This document shows, in pieces, positions 30,089-39,237 of a stretch of DNA of 53,689 nt. The DNA comes from Pelomonas caseinilytica (GTDB taxonomy: Bacteria > Pseudomonadota > Gammaproteobacteria > Burkholderiales > Burkholderiaceae_C), in NCBI RefSeq assembly GCF_021353235.1, contig NZ_JAJTWT010000020.1:1-53689 (forward strand), in the 5' to 3' direction. A program made the translations under genes and the position numbers. Under the pieces are notes generated by a model. That model was not told the origin of the DNA. It searched no databases and was given only the letters and a program-made list of their open reading frames with translations. Every line of letters starts with the position of its first letter. Position 1 is the stretch's first letter.

Positions 30089-32286
30089 TCAAACCACCCC
30101 AGGCAAGCCCCCCAGCAACTTGTCCAACGTCACCGGATAGTCCCTCACCCTGACCCCGGTGGCGTTGTAGATCGCATTCGCCACCGCCGCCGCCGCGCCG
30201 CAGATGCCCAGCTCGCCCACGCCCTTGGCCTTCATCGGCGACGAGACCGGGTCCGTCTCGTCCAGGAAGACGACGTCGAGGTGGGGCACGTCGGCGTGTA
30301 CCGGCACCTCGTAGCTCGCGAGGTCGTGGTTGACGAAAAAGCCGCGGCGACGGTCGACCTTCAGGTCCTCCATCAGCGCCGCGCCTATCCCCATGGTCAT
30401 CGCCCCGATGACCTGGCTGCGCGCCGAGATGGGGTTGAGGATGCGGCCCGCCGCGCAGACGGCCAGCATGCGGCGCACGCGCACCTCGCCCGTCCAGGCA
30501 TCCACGGCGACCTCGCAGAAATGCCCGCCGAAGGTGGACTGCTGATAGCGCTTGTCGAGGTCGCCGTACTCGATGCCGTCCTCCGCCACGAGGCCGGCGA
30601 AGTGGGCCAACGGCACCGCCCTGCCCGGCCCGCGTACCTCGCCGTCGACGAACTGCGCCTGCGCCCCGATGCCGGCCTTCGCGGCTACCAGGCCGCGCAG
30701 CTTCATGCAGGCCGCGTAGACGCCCGCCGTCGAGTTGTTGCCGCCCCACTGGCCGCCCGAGCCGCAGGAGACGGGGAAGTCCGAGTCGCCCAGGCGCACC
30801 ACCACCTTCTCCAGCGGCAGACCCATCACCTCGGCGGCCGTCTGGGCAATGATGGTGTAGCTGCCGGTGCCGATGTCGGTCATGTCGGTCTCGACCGTCA
30901 CGCGGCCCTGGCCGTCCAGGCGCACGCGTGCCTTGGACTTCATCACCAGGTTGTTGCGAAAGGCGGCTGCCATGCCGAGACCGACAAGCCAGTCGCCCTC
31001 GCGCACCTGCGCCGGCCGGGCCTGGCGGCGGTGCCAGCCGAAGCGCTCGGCCCCTGCTTCAGGCATTGCGCGAGGCGGCGCTGCGAGAAGGGTCGGCCGG
31101 GCTTCTCCGGGTCGACCTGGGTGTCGTTGCGCAGACGGAAGTCGATGGGGTCCAGCCCCAGCTTCTCGGCCATCTCGTCCATCGCCATCTCCAGGGCCAT
31201 CAGCCCCGGCGCCTCGCCCGGCGCCCGCATGGCATTGCCCTCGGGCAGGTCCAGCACGGCCAGGTGCATGGCGGTGTGGCGGTGCTCGCCGGCGTAGAGC
31301 AGGCGGGTCTGGTTGACCGCCGTCTCGGGCTTGCCGCCCGGCAGGTCGCCCGACCAGCTCTCGTGCGAGATGGCATGGATGCGGCCTTCCTTCGACGCGC
31401 CGATGCGGATGCGCTGGACGGTGGCCGGCCGGTGCGTCGTGTTGTTGAACATCAGCGGCCGCGGGAGCGCCAGCTTGACGGGCCGCCCGGCCGCCCGGGA
31501 GCCGAGAGCCGCCAGCAGCACGTCGGCGCGCAGGAAGAGCTTGCCGCCGAAGCCGCCGCCCACGAACGGCGACTTCACGTGCACGTTCTCCTTGGGCAGG
31601 CCCAGGGTCTTGGCGAGGTCGGTGACGGCCCAGTCCACCATCTGGTTGGACGTCCAGACCGTCAGCCGCGGGCCCTCCCACCAGGCGATGCTGGCATGCG
31701 GCTCCATCATCGCGTGGCCCTGGTCGGGCGTGGTGTAGGTGGCGTCGAGCCGCACCGGCGCCTTGGCGAGGGCGGCGTCGAAGTCGCCGACCCGCGTCTG
31801 CGCCTTGCCGCCCATGCCGTCGCTCTTGGCCAGCGGGGCGCGCGCCTTCTGCGCCGCCAGGTCGAAGCGGCCCGGCGCCTCCTCGTAGCTCACCTCGACC
31901 AGGGCCGCCGCCGCCCTCGCCTGCTCGAAGGTCTCGGCCACCACGACGGCCAGGGCCTGGTGGTAGTGGTCGACCTCGGGGCCGCCGAGCAGCCGGGCGG
32001 TGTTCTTGCTGCCCTTGCCGAGCTTGCCGGCGTTCTGCGCCGTGACGATGGCCAGCACGCCGGGCGCCGCGCGGGCGGCGCGCAGCTCCATGGCGGCGAC
32101 CCGGCCCTTGCCGATGCCGGCGCAGACAACGTAGCCCACCGCCGGCGCCGGCGTCACCTCGTGGTGCTCGTAGGCATAGGGCGCCGTGCGCGTGGTCTTG
32201 AGCGGGCCGTCGATGCGCGGCGTGGGGCGGCCGACGACACGGCCCTGGTCGATGGGGTTGGTGGTGGCGGGGCGGTCGAATCTCAT
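30089..32286 (-). pseudogene. paoC: PaoC-like molybdenum-binding aldehyde oxidoreductase subunit, one-base frameshift
   Basis: Two frames join at a GGGG run (31051-31054, minus strand). One added G would restore LKQGAERFGWHRR and an uninterrupted 732-residue protein, the usual length for this family. The first part has FVGGGFGGK, RPVKLALPRPLMFNNTTHRPAT and AMRAPGEAPGLMALE; the second has MTDIGTGSYTIIAQTAAE, GSGGQWGGNNST and GVGELGICGAAAAVANAI near the active-site Glu. It binds the molybdopterin-cytosine cofactor and oxidises aldehydes in the periplasm with PaoA and PaoB. Its start overlaps the paoB stop. It may be an assembly error or a recent knock-out. Confidence 0.85.
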
Positions 32287-33239
32287 GCCGGGGCCTTCAC
32301 GGAATGCAGCAGGCCGGCCAGCGTGCGCTGCGCCAGGGGCAGCTTGAAGGCGTTGTCGGGCGTGGGCCGCGCGCCGGCGAAGGCCTGGCTGAAATACGGC
32401 CCGACGCCCTGGGCCAGCAGCGGCTCGGCCGCCTCGACGCGCCAGGGCTTGGGCGCCACGCCGCCAAAGGCCAGCCGGGCCGAGCCGTCGCGCTGCACGA
32501 TGGCGGCCACCGAGACCAGGGCGAAGGCATAGGAAGCGCGGTCGCGCACCTTGCGGTAGACCTGCGAGCCGCCGGCCGGCGGCGGCAGCAGCACCGCGGT
32601 GACCAGTTCGCCGGGGGCCAGGGTGTGCTCGACATGGGGGGTGTCGCCAGGCAGCCGGTGGAAGTCGGCGATGGGAATGCGGCGCGGCCTGCCGTCGGGC
32701 TGCAGGGTCTCGACCTCGGCGTCCAGCACCCGCATGGCCACCGCCATGTCGCTCGGATGCTGGGCGATGCAGGCCGGGCTGGTGCCGATGACGGCCAGCG
32801 ACCGCGACACGCCGCCCAGGGCACCGCAGCCGCTGCCCGGCTGGCGCTTGTTGCAGGGCTGCCGGGTGTCGTAGAAGTAGGGGCAGCGGGTGCGCTGCAG
32901 CAGGTTGCCGGCGGTGGTGGCGCGGTTGCGCAGCTGGCCCGAAGCGCCCGCCAGCAGGGCCCGCGAAAGCACCGCGTAGTCGCGCCGCACGGTCGCGTGA
33001 CCGGCGAGGTCGCTGTTGCGCACCAGGGCGCCGATGCGCAGGCCGCCTTCGCGCGTGGCCTCGACGCGGTCCAGGCCCAGGGCGTTGATGTCGACGAGCT
33101 GGCCCGGCGTCTCGATCTGCAGCTTCATCAGGTCGACGAGGTTGGTGCCGCCGGCGATGAAGCGCGCGCCCGGCTGGCTGGCGACCGCCGCGGCGGCCTC
33201 GGCGGGCGTGCGCGCACGCAGGTAGCCGAAGGGCTTCAT
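32283..33239 (-). CDS. paoB: PaoB-like FAD-binding subunit of aldehyde oxidoreductase
   Basis: 318 residues. The N-terminal FAD domain has [20 protein letters not shown]. It is followed by the family insertion with a Cys-rich segment ([20 protein letters not shown], about residues 118-137) that binds the extra [4Fe-4S] cluster in E. coli PaoB. The C-terminal domain is CO-dehydrogenase flavoprotein type ([19 protein letters not shown]). It passes electrons from the Mo site via the 2Fe-2S subunit to FAD. It overlaps paoC by 4 bp and, if paoA is read correctly, paoA as well (ATGA). Confidence 0.93.
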   Translation of the reverse strand: MKPFGYLRARTPAEAAAAVASQPGARFIAGGTNLVDLMKLQIETPGQLVDINALGLDRVEATREGGLRIGALVRNSDLAGHATVRRDYAVLSRALLAGASGQLRNRATTAGNLLQRTRCPYFYDTRQPCNKRQPGSGCGALGGVSRSLAVIGTSPACIAQHPSDMAVAMRVLDAEVETLQPDGRPRRIPIADFHRLPGDTPHVEHTLAPGELVTAVLLPPPAGGSQVYRKVRDRASYAFALVSVAAIVQRDGSARLAFGGVAPKPWRVEAAEPLLAQGVGPYFSQAFAGARPTPDNAFKLPLAQRTLAGLLHSVKAPA

Positions 33240-33882
33240 GCGGTGCCCCGCGGGCCTGGGCGACCTCGGTGATGGCCTCGGCGATGTTGGAGTAGGCGCC
33301 GCAGCGGCAGAGGTTGCCGCTCATGCGCTCGCGCAGCTCATCGGCCGACAGCAGCGGCCGGGCCGACAGGTCGGTCGTCACGTGGCTGGGCATGCCGCGC
33401 CCGAGCTCGTCCAGCATGCCGACCGCCGAGCAGATCTGGCCGGGAGTGCAGTAGCCGCACTGGTAGCCGTCGTGGGCGATGAAGGCGGCCTGCAGCGGAT
33501 GCAGGCGCTCGGGCGTGCCCAGGCCTTCGATGGTGGTGACCCTGGCGTCGGGCAGCATCACGGCGAAGAGCAGGCAGCTGTTCACGCGCCGCCCCTCCAC
33601 CAGCACCGTGCAGGCGCCGCACTGGCCGTGGTCGCAGCCCTTCTTGGTGCCGGTGAGGCGCAGGTGCTCGCGCAGCAAGTCCAGCAGCGTGGTGCGCGTG
33701 TCCACGTCCACCGTCTGGCGCTCGCCGTTGACCTCCAACGTGACGCGGCTCATCGGGCCCTCCGTCGAAGGCGGCGCGGAGGCTGGCGGCGAGGAGGCCG
33801 CGTCGACGCGGGCCACAGTCGCCGCGCCGGCGCCGGCCAGCAGCACGTCGCGGCGTGAAAGACATCCCTGCAACTCGTCCAT
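33236..33882 (-). CDS. paoA: PaoA-like 2Fe-2S subunit with Tat signal; stop lost by an apparent one-base deletion
   Basis: About 215 residues. A twin-arginine signal ([12 protein letters not shown], Arg10-Arg11) leads into a ferredoxin domain with C83, C88, C91 and C103, then a second 2Fe-2S domain with C142, C145, C192 and C194. It is exported folded together with PaoB and PaoC. As read, the frame runs past the expected end and through paoB without a stop. Adding one G in the GGGG run at 33246-33249 gives RGGTA and a TGA that overlaps the paoB ATG, as usual in this operon. Coordinates assume that correction. Confidence 0.88.
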
Positions 33883-33977
33883 GCCCGGCCCCTGAAGCAC
33901 ACCGGGGCAGCCTAGGCGGCGCTGCGGGCCCCGCCCTGTCGGACGGGAAGCCGTCGCCGCGCCGGACTCGGCTGGGC

Positions 33978-35750
33978 TTACTCGCCGCGCACGACGCCCT
34001 CGCGGCGCGGGTCGGCGCCGCCCGTCCAGCCGGCCGGGGTGCGCAGCAGCACCTGCAGGCCGCTGGTCAGGTCGCTCTCGTCGACCTGATGGCCGCGCTT
34101 GCGCAGCTCGTCCAGCTGTGCAGGCGAGAGCGCGCCGCGCTCGACGATGAGCCGGCCGGTGTTGAAGTGGCCGAAGTTGGGCAGGTCCACCGCCTGCTGG
34201 GCCGGCAGGCCCCAGGCCAGGGCGCCGGTCAGCACCTTGGCGACGTAATGGATGATGACCGGCCCGCCCGGCGAACCGGCCGCCATGACGAGGCGGCCGC
34301 CCCGGTCGAACACCAGCGTGGGCGCCATGCTGGAGCGCGGGCGCTTGCCGGCCTCGACGCGGTTGGCCACGGGCTTGCCGTCGGCGCCCACCGGGTTGAG
34401 CGAGAAGTCTGTCAGCTGGTTGTTGAGGATGAAGCCGCCCGCCAGGCCGGTGCCGCCGTCGCTCATGACCCGGCTGCCGAAGGCTGCCTCGACGCTGGTC
34501 GTCATGGACACCGCCTGGCCGTCGGCGTCGACGACGCTGACCTGGCTGGTGCCGTGCTCGGCCTGCTCCGGCTGCGGCGCCCAGGCGGCCTTCAGCGCGC
34601 CCGGGTCGCCGGCCGTGGCCGGCGCCATGGCGCGCTCGCCGATGAGGGCGCCACGCTCCTTCAGGTAGGCCGGCGCGAGCAGGTTGAGCCAGTCGCCGCC
34701 GGGCGCGGCGACGAAGGCGGGGTCGGCGATGAACTGGGCGCGGTCGGCGAAGGCGAGCTTGGCGGACTCGGCATAGGCGTGCAGCCAGTCGGCCGTGATG
34801 CCGCGCGCCGCCACGGCCTTGGGCTGGGTGTCGAGCAGGCCGAGGATCTGCATCAGCGTCAGGTGGCCCGAGGTGGGCGGGCCGAAGCCGCAGACCCGAT
34901 AACTGCGCCAGTCATTGCACAGCGGCGGCCTCACGACGGCCTTGTAGCCGGCCAGGTCGGCCGTGGTCAGCAGGCCCGGGCGGGCATGGCCGCGCACGCG
35001 GCGCACGATGTCCTCGGCCACCGCGCCCTCGTAGAAGGCCTTGGGCCCTTTTTGCGCGATGCCGCGCAGCACGGCGGCGTAGGCGGGGTTCTTCAGCACG
35101 GTGCCGACGGGCTTGGGGGCGCCCGCGTCGTCGTAGAAGTAGGGGCCGGCCTGGGGGTCGGCTCGCAGTGCAGTCTCGCCCGCCAGCAGCTCGTTCAGCC
35201 GCGGGCTGACGGCGAAGCCCCGTTCCGCGAGGCGGATGGCCGGCTCGAACAGGCGGGGCCAGGGCAGCTTACCGTGCTGGCGATGCGCCTCGGCCAGCAT
35301 GGCCAGCACGCCGGGCGCGCCGGTGGACAGGCCGCTCATGATGGCGTCGCGCATGGCCAGCGGGCGGCCGTCGGGCTTGAGGAACATCGCCGGCGTGGCC
35401 GCGGCGGGCGCCGTCTCGCGGCCGTCGAAGGCCTGCACCTGATGGCCGTCCCAGTGCATCAGGAAGGCACCACCGGCGATGCCGCTGGACTGCGGCTCCA
35501 CCAGGCCGAGCACGGCCTGCACGGCCACGGCGGCGTCGATGGCGGAGCCACCGCCGCGCAGGATCTCGAGGCCGGCGTCCACCGCCAGCGGATTGGCGGC
35601 CGTCACGGCGAAGCGCCGGGCCGGCGTCGTGAGCCCGGGCGCCTTGGACGTGCGCGCGGTCGCGGCCTCGGGCTGGTCGACGGCCGGAGGCTGGGCATGG
35701 ACGGGGGCCAGCAGCGCGGCCAGCAGCAGGGGGGCGAGAAGGCGGGTCAT
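33978..35750 (-). CDS. ggt: Gamma-glutamyltransferase
   Basis: A 590-residue periplasmic Ntn-hydrolase that cleaves glutathione and other gamma-glutamyl compounds. After the signal peptide (LLAPLLLAALLAPVHAQ) come the large-subunit blocks AANPLAVDAGLEILRGGGSAIDAAVAVQ, LVEPQSSGIAGGAF and FYEGAVAEDIV. The autoprocessing nucleophile is Thr401 in EHGTSQVSVVD, followed by small-subunit blocks MSDGGTGLAGGFILNNQ, GKRPRSSMAPT and GSPGGPVIIHYV. The start is ATG 35750, with ATG 35759 three codons earlier. It is upstream of, and separate from, the pao genes. Confidence 0.95.
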   Translation of the reverse strand: MTRLLAPLLLAALLAPVHAQPPAVDQPEAATARTSKAPGLTTPARRFAVTAANPLAVDAGLEILRGGGSAIDAAVAVQAVLGLVEPQSSGIAGGAFLMHWDGHQVQAFDGRETAPAAATPAMFLKPDGRPLAMRDAIMSGLSTGAPGVLAMLAEAHRQHGKLPWPRLFEPAIRLAERGFAVSPRLNELLAGETALRADPQAGPYFYDDAGAPKPVGTVLKNPAYAAVLRGIAQKGPKAFYEGAVAEDIVRRVRGHARPGLLTTADLAGYKAVVRPPLCNDWRSYRVCGFGPPTSGHLTLMQILGLLDTQPKAVAARGITADWLHAYAESAKLAFADRAQFIADPAFVAAPGGDWLNLLAPAYLKERGALIGERAMAPATAGDPGALKAAWAPQPEQAEHGTSQVSVVDADGQAVSMTTSVEAAFGSRVMSDGGTGLAGGFILNNQLTDFSLNPVGADGKPVANRVEAGKRPRSSMAPTLVFDRGGRLVMAAGSPGGPVIIHYVAKVLTGALAWGLPAQQAVDLPNFGHFNTGRLIVERGALSPAQLDELRKRGHQVDESDLTSGLQVLLRTPAGWTGGADPRREGVVRGE

Positions 35751-36007
35751 GGCGGCCATCTTATGGAACACGGCCACCTGTCCTGTGTAAGTAAAACTGC
35801 TTTCTTTACGGGCTTGTCGGGTACGACTCAGTACTCTGCCGAACAAGCAGTCGGCTGCTCGGCTCTCGAAATAGGACTTTCATTCCGTATGCAGGTCATT
35901 TGGTTCCATGGGCCGGCGTCCGCCTGTCTGGAGTGATAAACAAGGAATCGGCAGATGCACCAGGCACGGGATTCTTGTCCACCAACGTACCAGCAAACGA
36001 CACCGCC

Positions 36008-36520
36008 ATGAGAAGTTCTCTCTTCGGAAAAGCACAGATCATTGTTGGCGACAAAGCCACTCACGGTGGCGTCGTCCTATCGGGAAGCCCGACAAACAGC
36101 TGGCACGGAATACCAGTAGCCCGCAAAGGGGACAAGGTTTACTGCCCAAAGTGCAAGCCTCATGTCTTCGAAATAATCGAAGGCCTTGCAATATGCACAG
36201 ACACGAATGCCAAGCTGCCTCTCGCCACGGAGGGCCACCTTACCGCCTGTGGCGCTGCCCTGGTTGCTAAGGCCGCCCCCGGCGGTGCAGAGGCAGCTGC
36301 TGCACTCTGCGACGCAATGATTGCAAATCAGGCTTTCGATGAGGAATTCACGTTGCGCGATCGGGATACTGGCGAACCACTTGCAAACACACCCTATACA
36401 GTGTTTTTTGAGAACGGTAACGTCGCGCACGGCACGACCGATGCACAAGGAAAGACGGGACGATATTACACAATAAAACCCGAGTCACTCGTCATCGAAC
36501 TAGGGCATGCGGGAGAGTGA
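36008..36520 (+). CDS. PAAR-domain type VI secretion spike protein with C-terminal extension
   Basis: 170 residues. Residues ~1-90 form a PAAR domain (IIVGDKATHGGVVLSGSP, VARKGDKVYCPKC, LATEGHLTACGAALV), with His19, Cys46/Cys49, His77 and Cys81 as probable metal ligands. It would cap the VgrG spike tip. Residues ~110-166 (FDEEFTLRDRDTGEPLANTPYTV, then GTTDAQGKTGRYY) match the transthyretin-like beta domain often placed between PAAR and cargo. ATG 36008 was chosen because the PAAR fold begins there. Base composition is well below the surroundings. The next gene starts 1 bp after its stop, so it likely carries that product as effector. Confidence 0.85.
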   Translation: MRSSLFGKAQIIVGDKATHGGVVLSGSPTNSWHGIPVARKGDKVYCPKCKPHVFEIIEGLAICTDTNAKLPLATEGHLTACGAALVAKAAPGGAEAAAALCDAMIANQAFDEEFTLRDRDTGEPLANTPYTVFFENGNVAHGTTDAQGKTGRYYTIKPESLVIELGHAGE

Positions 36521-36521
36521 A

Positions 36522-37280
36522 ATGACCGAACCCACAAGACCAACCAACCGCATCCCCAATAGCAACCAGAATTCCTTTCACAAAATACTATACACAAAGT
36601 CCCTGGACCAGAGCGGGTGGTTGGCAATCCGTATCCCTGAGGGAATCGTCGCAGTACCCGAATACCTGAAGGTTTCCGAAAACCAAACCAAAGATGGGCG
36701 CATTTATTTCAGCATTTTGGAAGGCCGATACAAGGGGAAAATTGCGAGCCTGGCATTGGAGAATAGAGAAAAATGCCTCATCTCGGCAAAACGTGGAAGC
36801 GGCGCCAAGTTAATCGCCAAAATACTGGGTCGCCAACAATTGAAATCCGTCGCGCGGCATGGAGAAGTTCGCAATCAGCTTGTAGCCAAGTTGTCGTTCG
36901 ACGGCAAGATCGCCACAATATCGCTCGACTCAGATGTAGACTTCACCGAGACCAACCCCACAAGCCCCGATTACAACAAAACCCTTCATTCAAAGCCGCT
37001 TCCAAAGGGTACCTATAAAATCCTTACTCCCGATGGCGCCCACAATGCCAGATTCACGAACTTCTACGTTCAATATCAAAGCGACCTGAAGTATCACACC
37101 GTATGGTTTCCAATTGAGTACGCCGGAAATCACAACAGCAGCTTCGTGCATGTCGGGAACTTATCAGAAGGATGTGTGACCATATATCAATTTGACATGT
37201 GGAATTCCGTTTATGACTATCTGATCAAGAATCGAATGGACAGCAATGGAAAATACGTTGGCACTATCACTATCGAATAG
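36522..37280 (+). CDS. Candidate T6SS effector with L,D-transpeptidase-like C-terminal motif
   Basis: 252 residues, no signal peptide and no membrane segment. Residues 1-155 are not recognised. The C-terminal third shows SKPLPKGTYKILTPDG (as in YkuD-type domains), then WFPIEYAGNH and FVHVGNLSEGCVTI, with His210, Ser215, Gly217 and Cys218 in an H-x4-S-x-G-C arrangement typical of L,D-transpeptidase active sites. L,D-transpeptidase-type T6SS effectors that attack peptidoglycan (Tlde1) are known; this is only a motif-level resemblance. AT-rich codons (ATA, AAA, TTA) mark it as acquired. It sits between the PAAR gene and an exported small protein that overlaps its end. Confidence 0.6.
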   Translation: MTEPTRPTNRIPNSNQNSFHKILYTKSLDQSGWLAIRIPEGIVAVPEYLKVSENQTKDGRIYFSILEGRYKGKIASLALENREKCLISAKRGSGAKLIAKILGRQQLKSVARHGEVRNQLVAKLSFDGKIATISLDSDVDFTETNPTSPDYNKTLHSKPLPKGTYKILTPDGAHNARFTNFYVQYQSDLKYHTVWFPIEYAGNHNSSFVHVGNLSEGCVTIYQFDMWNSVYDYLIKNRMDSNGKYVGTITIE

Positions 37281-37683
37281 CCTATTTGGCGCACTGCTCG
37301 TCATCACCGCCATTCCAGCCACGGCTCAAAATACCAGCAGCATAGAGGACATGCGCACCCGGGGCGATTGGCAGGGCCTTTATGAAGTACGGCAGGAAGC
37401 CAGAAGCTTCGTTGCCAAATGGAACAGCAAACATGGCACCAGTTTCGAGGCCCTCGAACCGAATCTAAAGGCCGGTGCGGTAGCCTGTGCCGTACCTCTG
37501 CGCGCGGAATGGACGACACGTTTGCCGGGTACGAACAGGTCCGTCGTTTCCGTGATATGCGACCGGACCGTTCATGCAGGCGGCGAGAAATGGAAGATTC
37601 CCGTCGCGGTGGCTGACAAGAATCACCGGCCGAATTCGCGGAGCAATCGCGTTAACTCCATGGCGTCAAGCACGCACCATTGA
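37246..37683 (+). CDS. Small exported protein, candidate immunity protein
   Basis: 145 residues. The N-terminus is a signal peptide (SLFGALLVITAIPATAQ, cleavage near residue 28). The mature part is soluble, with Cys81 and Cys105 able to form a disulphide (GAVACAVPL and SVICDRT). No known family is recognised. Its start lies inside the end of the preceding gene (35-bp overlap), so they are translated together. A periplasmic protein coupled to a putative cell-wall-attacking effector is the expected form of a cognate immunity protein; that role is inference from position and export. Confidence 0.6.
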   Translation: MENTLALSLSNSLFGALLVITAIPATAQNTSSIEDMRTRGDWQGLYEVRQEARSFVAKWNSKHGTSFEALEPNLKAGAVACAVPLRAEWTTRLPGTNRSVVSVICDRTVHAGGEKWKIPVAVADKNHRPNSRSNRVNSMASSTHH

Positions 37684-37743
37684 ACAGCGCGGCTCTCAGC
37701 CGATTTGGATGGCCCAGCCCCGAGCAAGGGGCCGCCAATGCAA

Positions 37744-37767
37744 ACGGGCCGGCTTGCGCCGACCCGT
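37744..37767 (-). terminator. Probable terminator after scoB
   Basis: On the minus strand ACGGGTCGGC pairs with GCCGGCCCGT around a GCAA loop, followed by TTTG. It lies 40 bp beyond the scoB stop. The stem is strong but the T-tract is short. No gene is seen in the 123 bp between the candidate immunity gene and scoB. Confidence 0.5.
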
Positions 37768-37806
37768 CGAGGCCCATGAACTGGGGGGTGGGAGCGAGGC
37801 TTTACC

Positions 37807-38445
37807 TCAGAGCAACGGAACCCCGGTCTTGCTTTGCGCAAATTCACGCGTCACGCCCTCGGCCAGCTCGACGACGCTGATGCCGTGGGGCGTCACGTCG
37901 AAGACGCCGAGGTCGGTGATGATGCGGTCCACCACGCCCACGCCCGTCAGCGGCAGGGTGCAGCTGGGGATGATCTTGAGGTCCTCGGTGCCGTCCTTCT
38001 TCTTGGCGACGTGCTCCATCAGCACGATGACGCGCTTGACGCCGGCCACGAGGTCCATGGCGCCGCCCATGCCCTTGACCATCTTGCCCGGGATCATCCA
38101 GTTGGCCAGGTCGCCCTTCTGGCTGACCTGCATGGCGCCGAGGATGCTGAGGTTGATCTTGCCGGCGCGGATCATCGCAAAGCTGTCGTGGCTGCCGAAG
38201 ATGCTGGAGCCGGGCAGCGTGGTGACGGTCTGCTTGCCGGCGTTGATGAGGTCGGCGTCGACCTCGTCCTCGGTCGGGAAGGGGCCGATGCCCAGCATGC
38301 CGTTCTCGCTCTGCAGCCAGACTTCCTTGTCGGCCGGCACGTGGTTGGCCACCAGCGTCGGGATGCCGATGCCGAGGTTGACGTAGAAGCCGTCTTCGAG
38401 CTCCTGGGCCGCGCGGGCGGCCATCTGGTCTTGGGTCCAGGGCAT
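37807..38445 (-). CDS. scoB: 3-oxoacid CoA-transferase subunit B
   Basis: A 212-residue beta subunit. It carries [18 protein letters not shown] and the catalytic Glu in [14 protein letters not shown], plus [18 protein letters not shown] and [23 protein letters not shown]. With ScoA it moves CoA between succinyl-CoA and 3-oxoacids such as acetoacetate, allowing ketone-body or PHB-derived carbon use. Its ATG follows the scoA stop by 2 bp. Confidence 0.95.
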   Translation of the reverse strand: MPWTQDQMAARAAQELEDGFYVNLGIGIPTLVANHVPADKEVWLQSENGMLGIGPFPTEDEVDADLINAGKQTVTTLPGSSIFGSHDSFAMIRAGKINLSILGAMQVSQKGDLANWMIPGKMVKGMGGAMDLVAGVKRVIVLMEHVAKKKDGTEDLKIIPSCTLPLTGVGVVDRIITDLGVFDVTPHGISVVELAEGVTREFAQSKTGVPLL

Positions 38446-38447
38446 GG

Positions 38448-39155
38448 TCAGGCCTCCTTCTTCGGGGACAGTGTCATCTTTTCGATCCGCTTTTCCGGAT
38501 TGGCGTTCACGACGATGCGGTGCACGTAGATGCCCGGCAGGTGGACGGCGTCCGGATCGATGTCGCCGGTCTCGACGAGCTGCTCCACCTCCACGACGGT
38601 CAGCTTGCCGGCCATGGCGGCGGCCGGGTTGAAGTTGCGCGCGGTGCGGCGGAAGACGAGGTTGCCGCTCTTGTCGGCCTTGTAGGCCTTGACCAGGGCC
38701 ACGTCGGGCACCAGGGCCTTCTCGAGGATGTAGGTGTGGCCGTCGAACTCGCGCGTCTCCTTGCCCTCGGCGATCAGGGTGCCGACGCCGGTGCGCACGA
38801 AGAAGGCCGGGATGCCGGCCCCGCCGGCACGCAGCTTTTCGGCCAGCGTGCCCTGGGGCGTGAACTCCAGCTCCAGTTCGCCGGCCAGGTACTGGCGCTC
38901 GAACTCCTTGTTCTCGCCGACGTAGCTGGAGATCATCTTCTTGATCTGCCGCGTGGTCAGCAGCTGGCCGAGGCCGAAGCCGTCGACGCCGGCGTTGTTC
39001 GAGATGACGGTGAGGTCCTTGACGCCGCTGTCGCGCAGCGCGGCGATCAGCGCCTCGGGGATGCCGCACAGGCCGAAGCCGCCGACGGCGAGCAATTGCC
39101 CATCCTTGACGACGCCGCGCAACGCCTCGTCGGCGCTCGGGTACACCTTGTTCAT
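38448..39155 (-). CDS. scoA: 3-oxoacid CoA-transferase subunit A
   Basis: A 235-residue alpha subunit. The CoA-binding motif is [17 protein letters not shown]. The other family blocks are [35 protein letters not shown] and [28 protein letters not shown] 39155 is preceded by GGAGACA. It is first in a two-gene operon with scoB and divergent from a PAS-LuxR regulator 82 bp away. Confidence 0.95.
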   Translation of the reverse strand: MNKVYPSADEALRGVVKDGQLLAVGGFGLCGIPEALIAALRDSGVKDLTVISNNAGVDGFGLGQLLTTRQIKKMISSYVGENKEFERQYLAGELELEFTPQGTLAEKLRAGGAGIPAFFVRTGVGTLIAEGKETREFDGHTYILEKALVPDVALVKAYKADKSGNLVFRRTARNFNPAAAMAGKLTVVEVEQLVETGDIDPDAVHLPGIYVHRIVVNANPEKRIEKMTLSPKKEA

Positions 39156-39237
39156 GCCACTGTCTCCTGGCCGTTTCAAAACGACCGCAAGGGTACTATC
39201 GCGCGCCGCCCGCCGTCGATTACGCAAGATCGCCTAA

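Noticed and set aside
30943..33900. A giant 985-residue fusion covering paoA, paoB and part of paoC
   Set aside because: The middle part reads paoB in the wrong frame and gives Arg/Pro/Ala-rich nonsense; it is a result of the lost paoA stop.
35900..36007. A 36-residue N-terminal extension of the PAAR protein
   Set aside because: PAAR similarity begins at ATG 36008 and the upstream residues look like untranslated leader.
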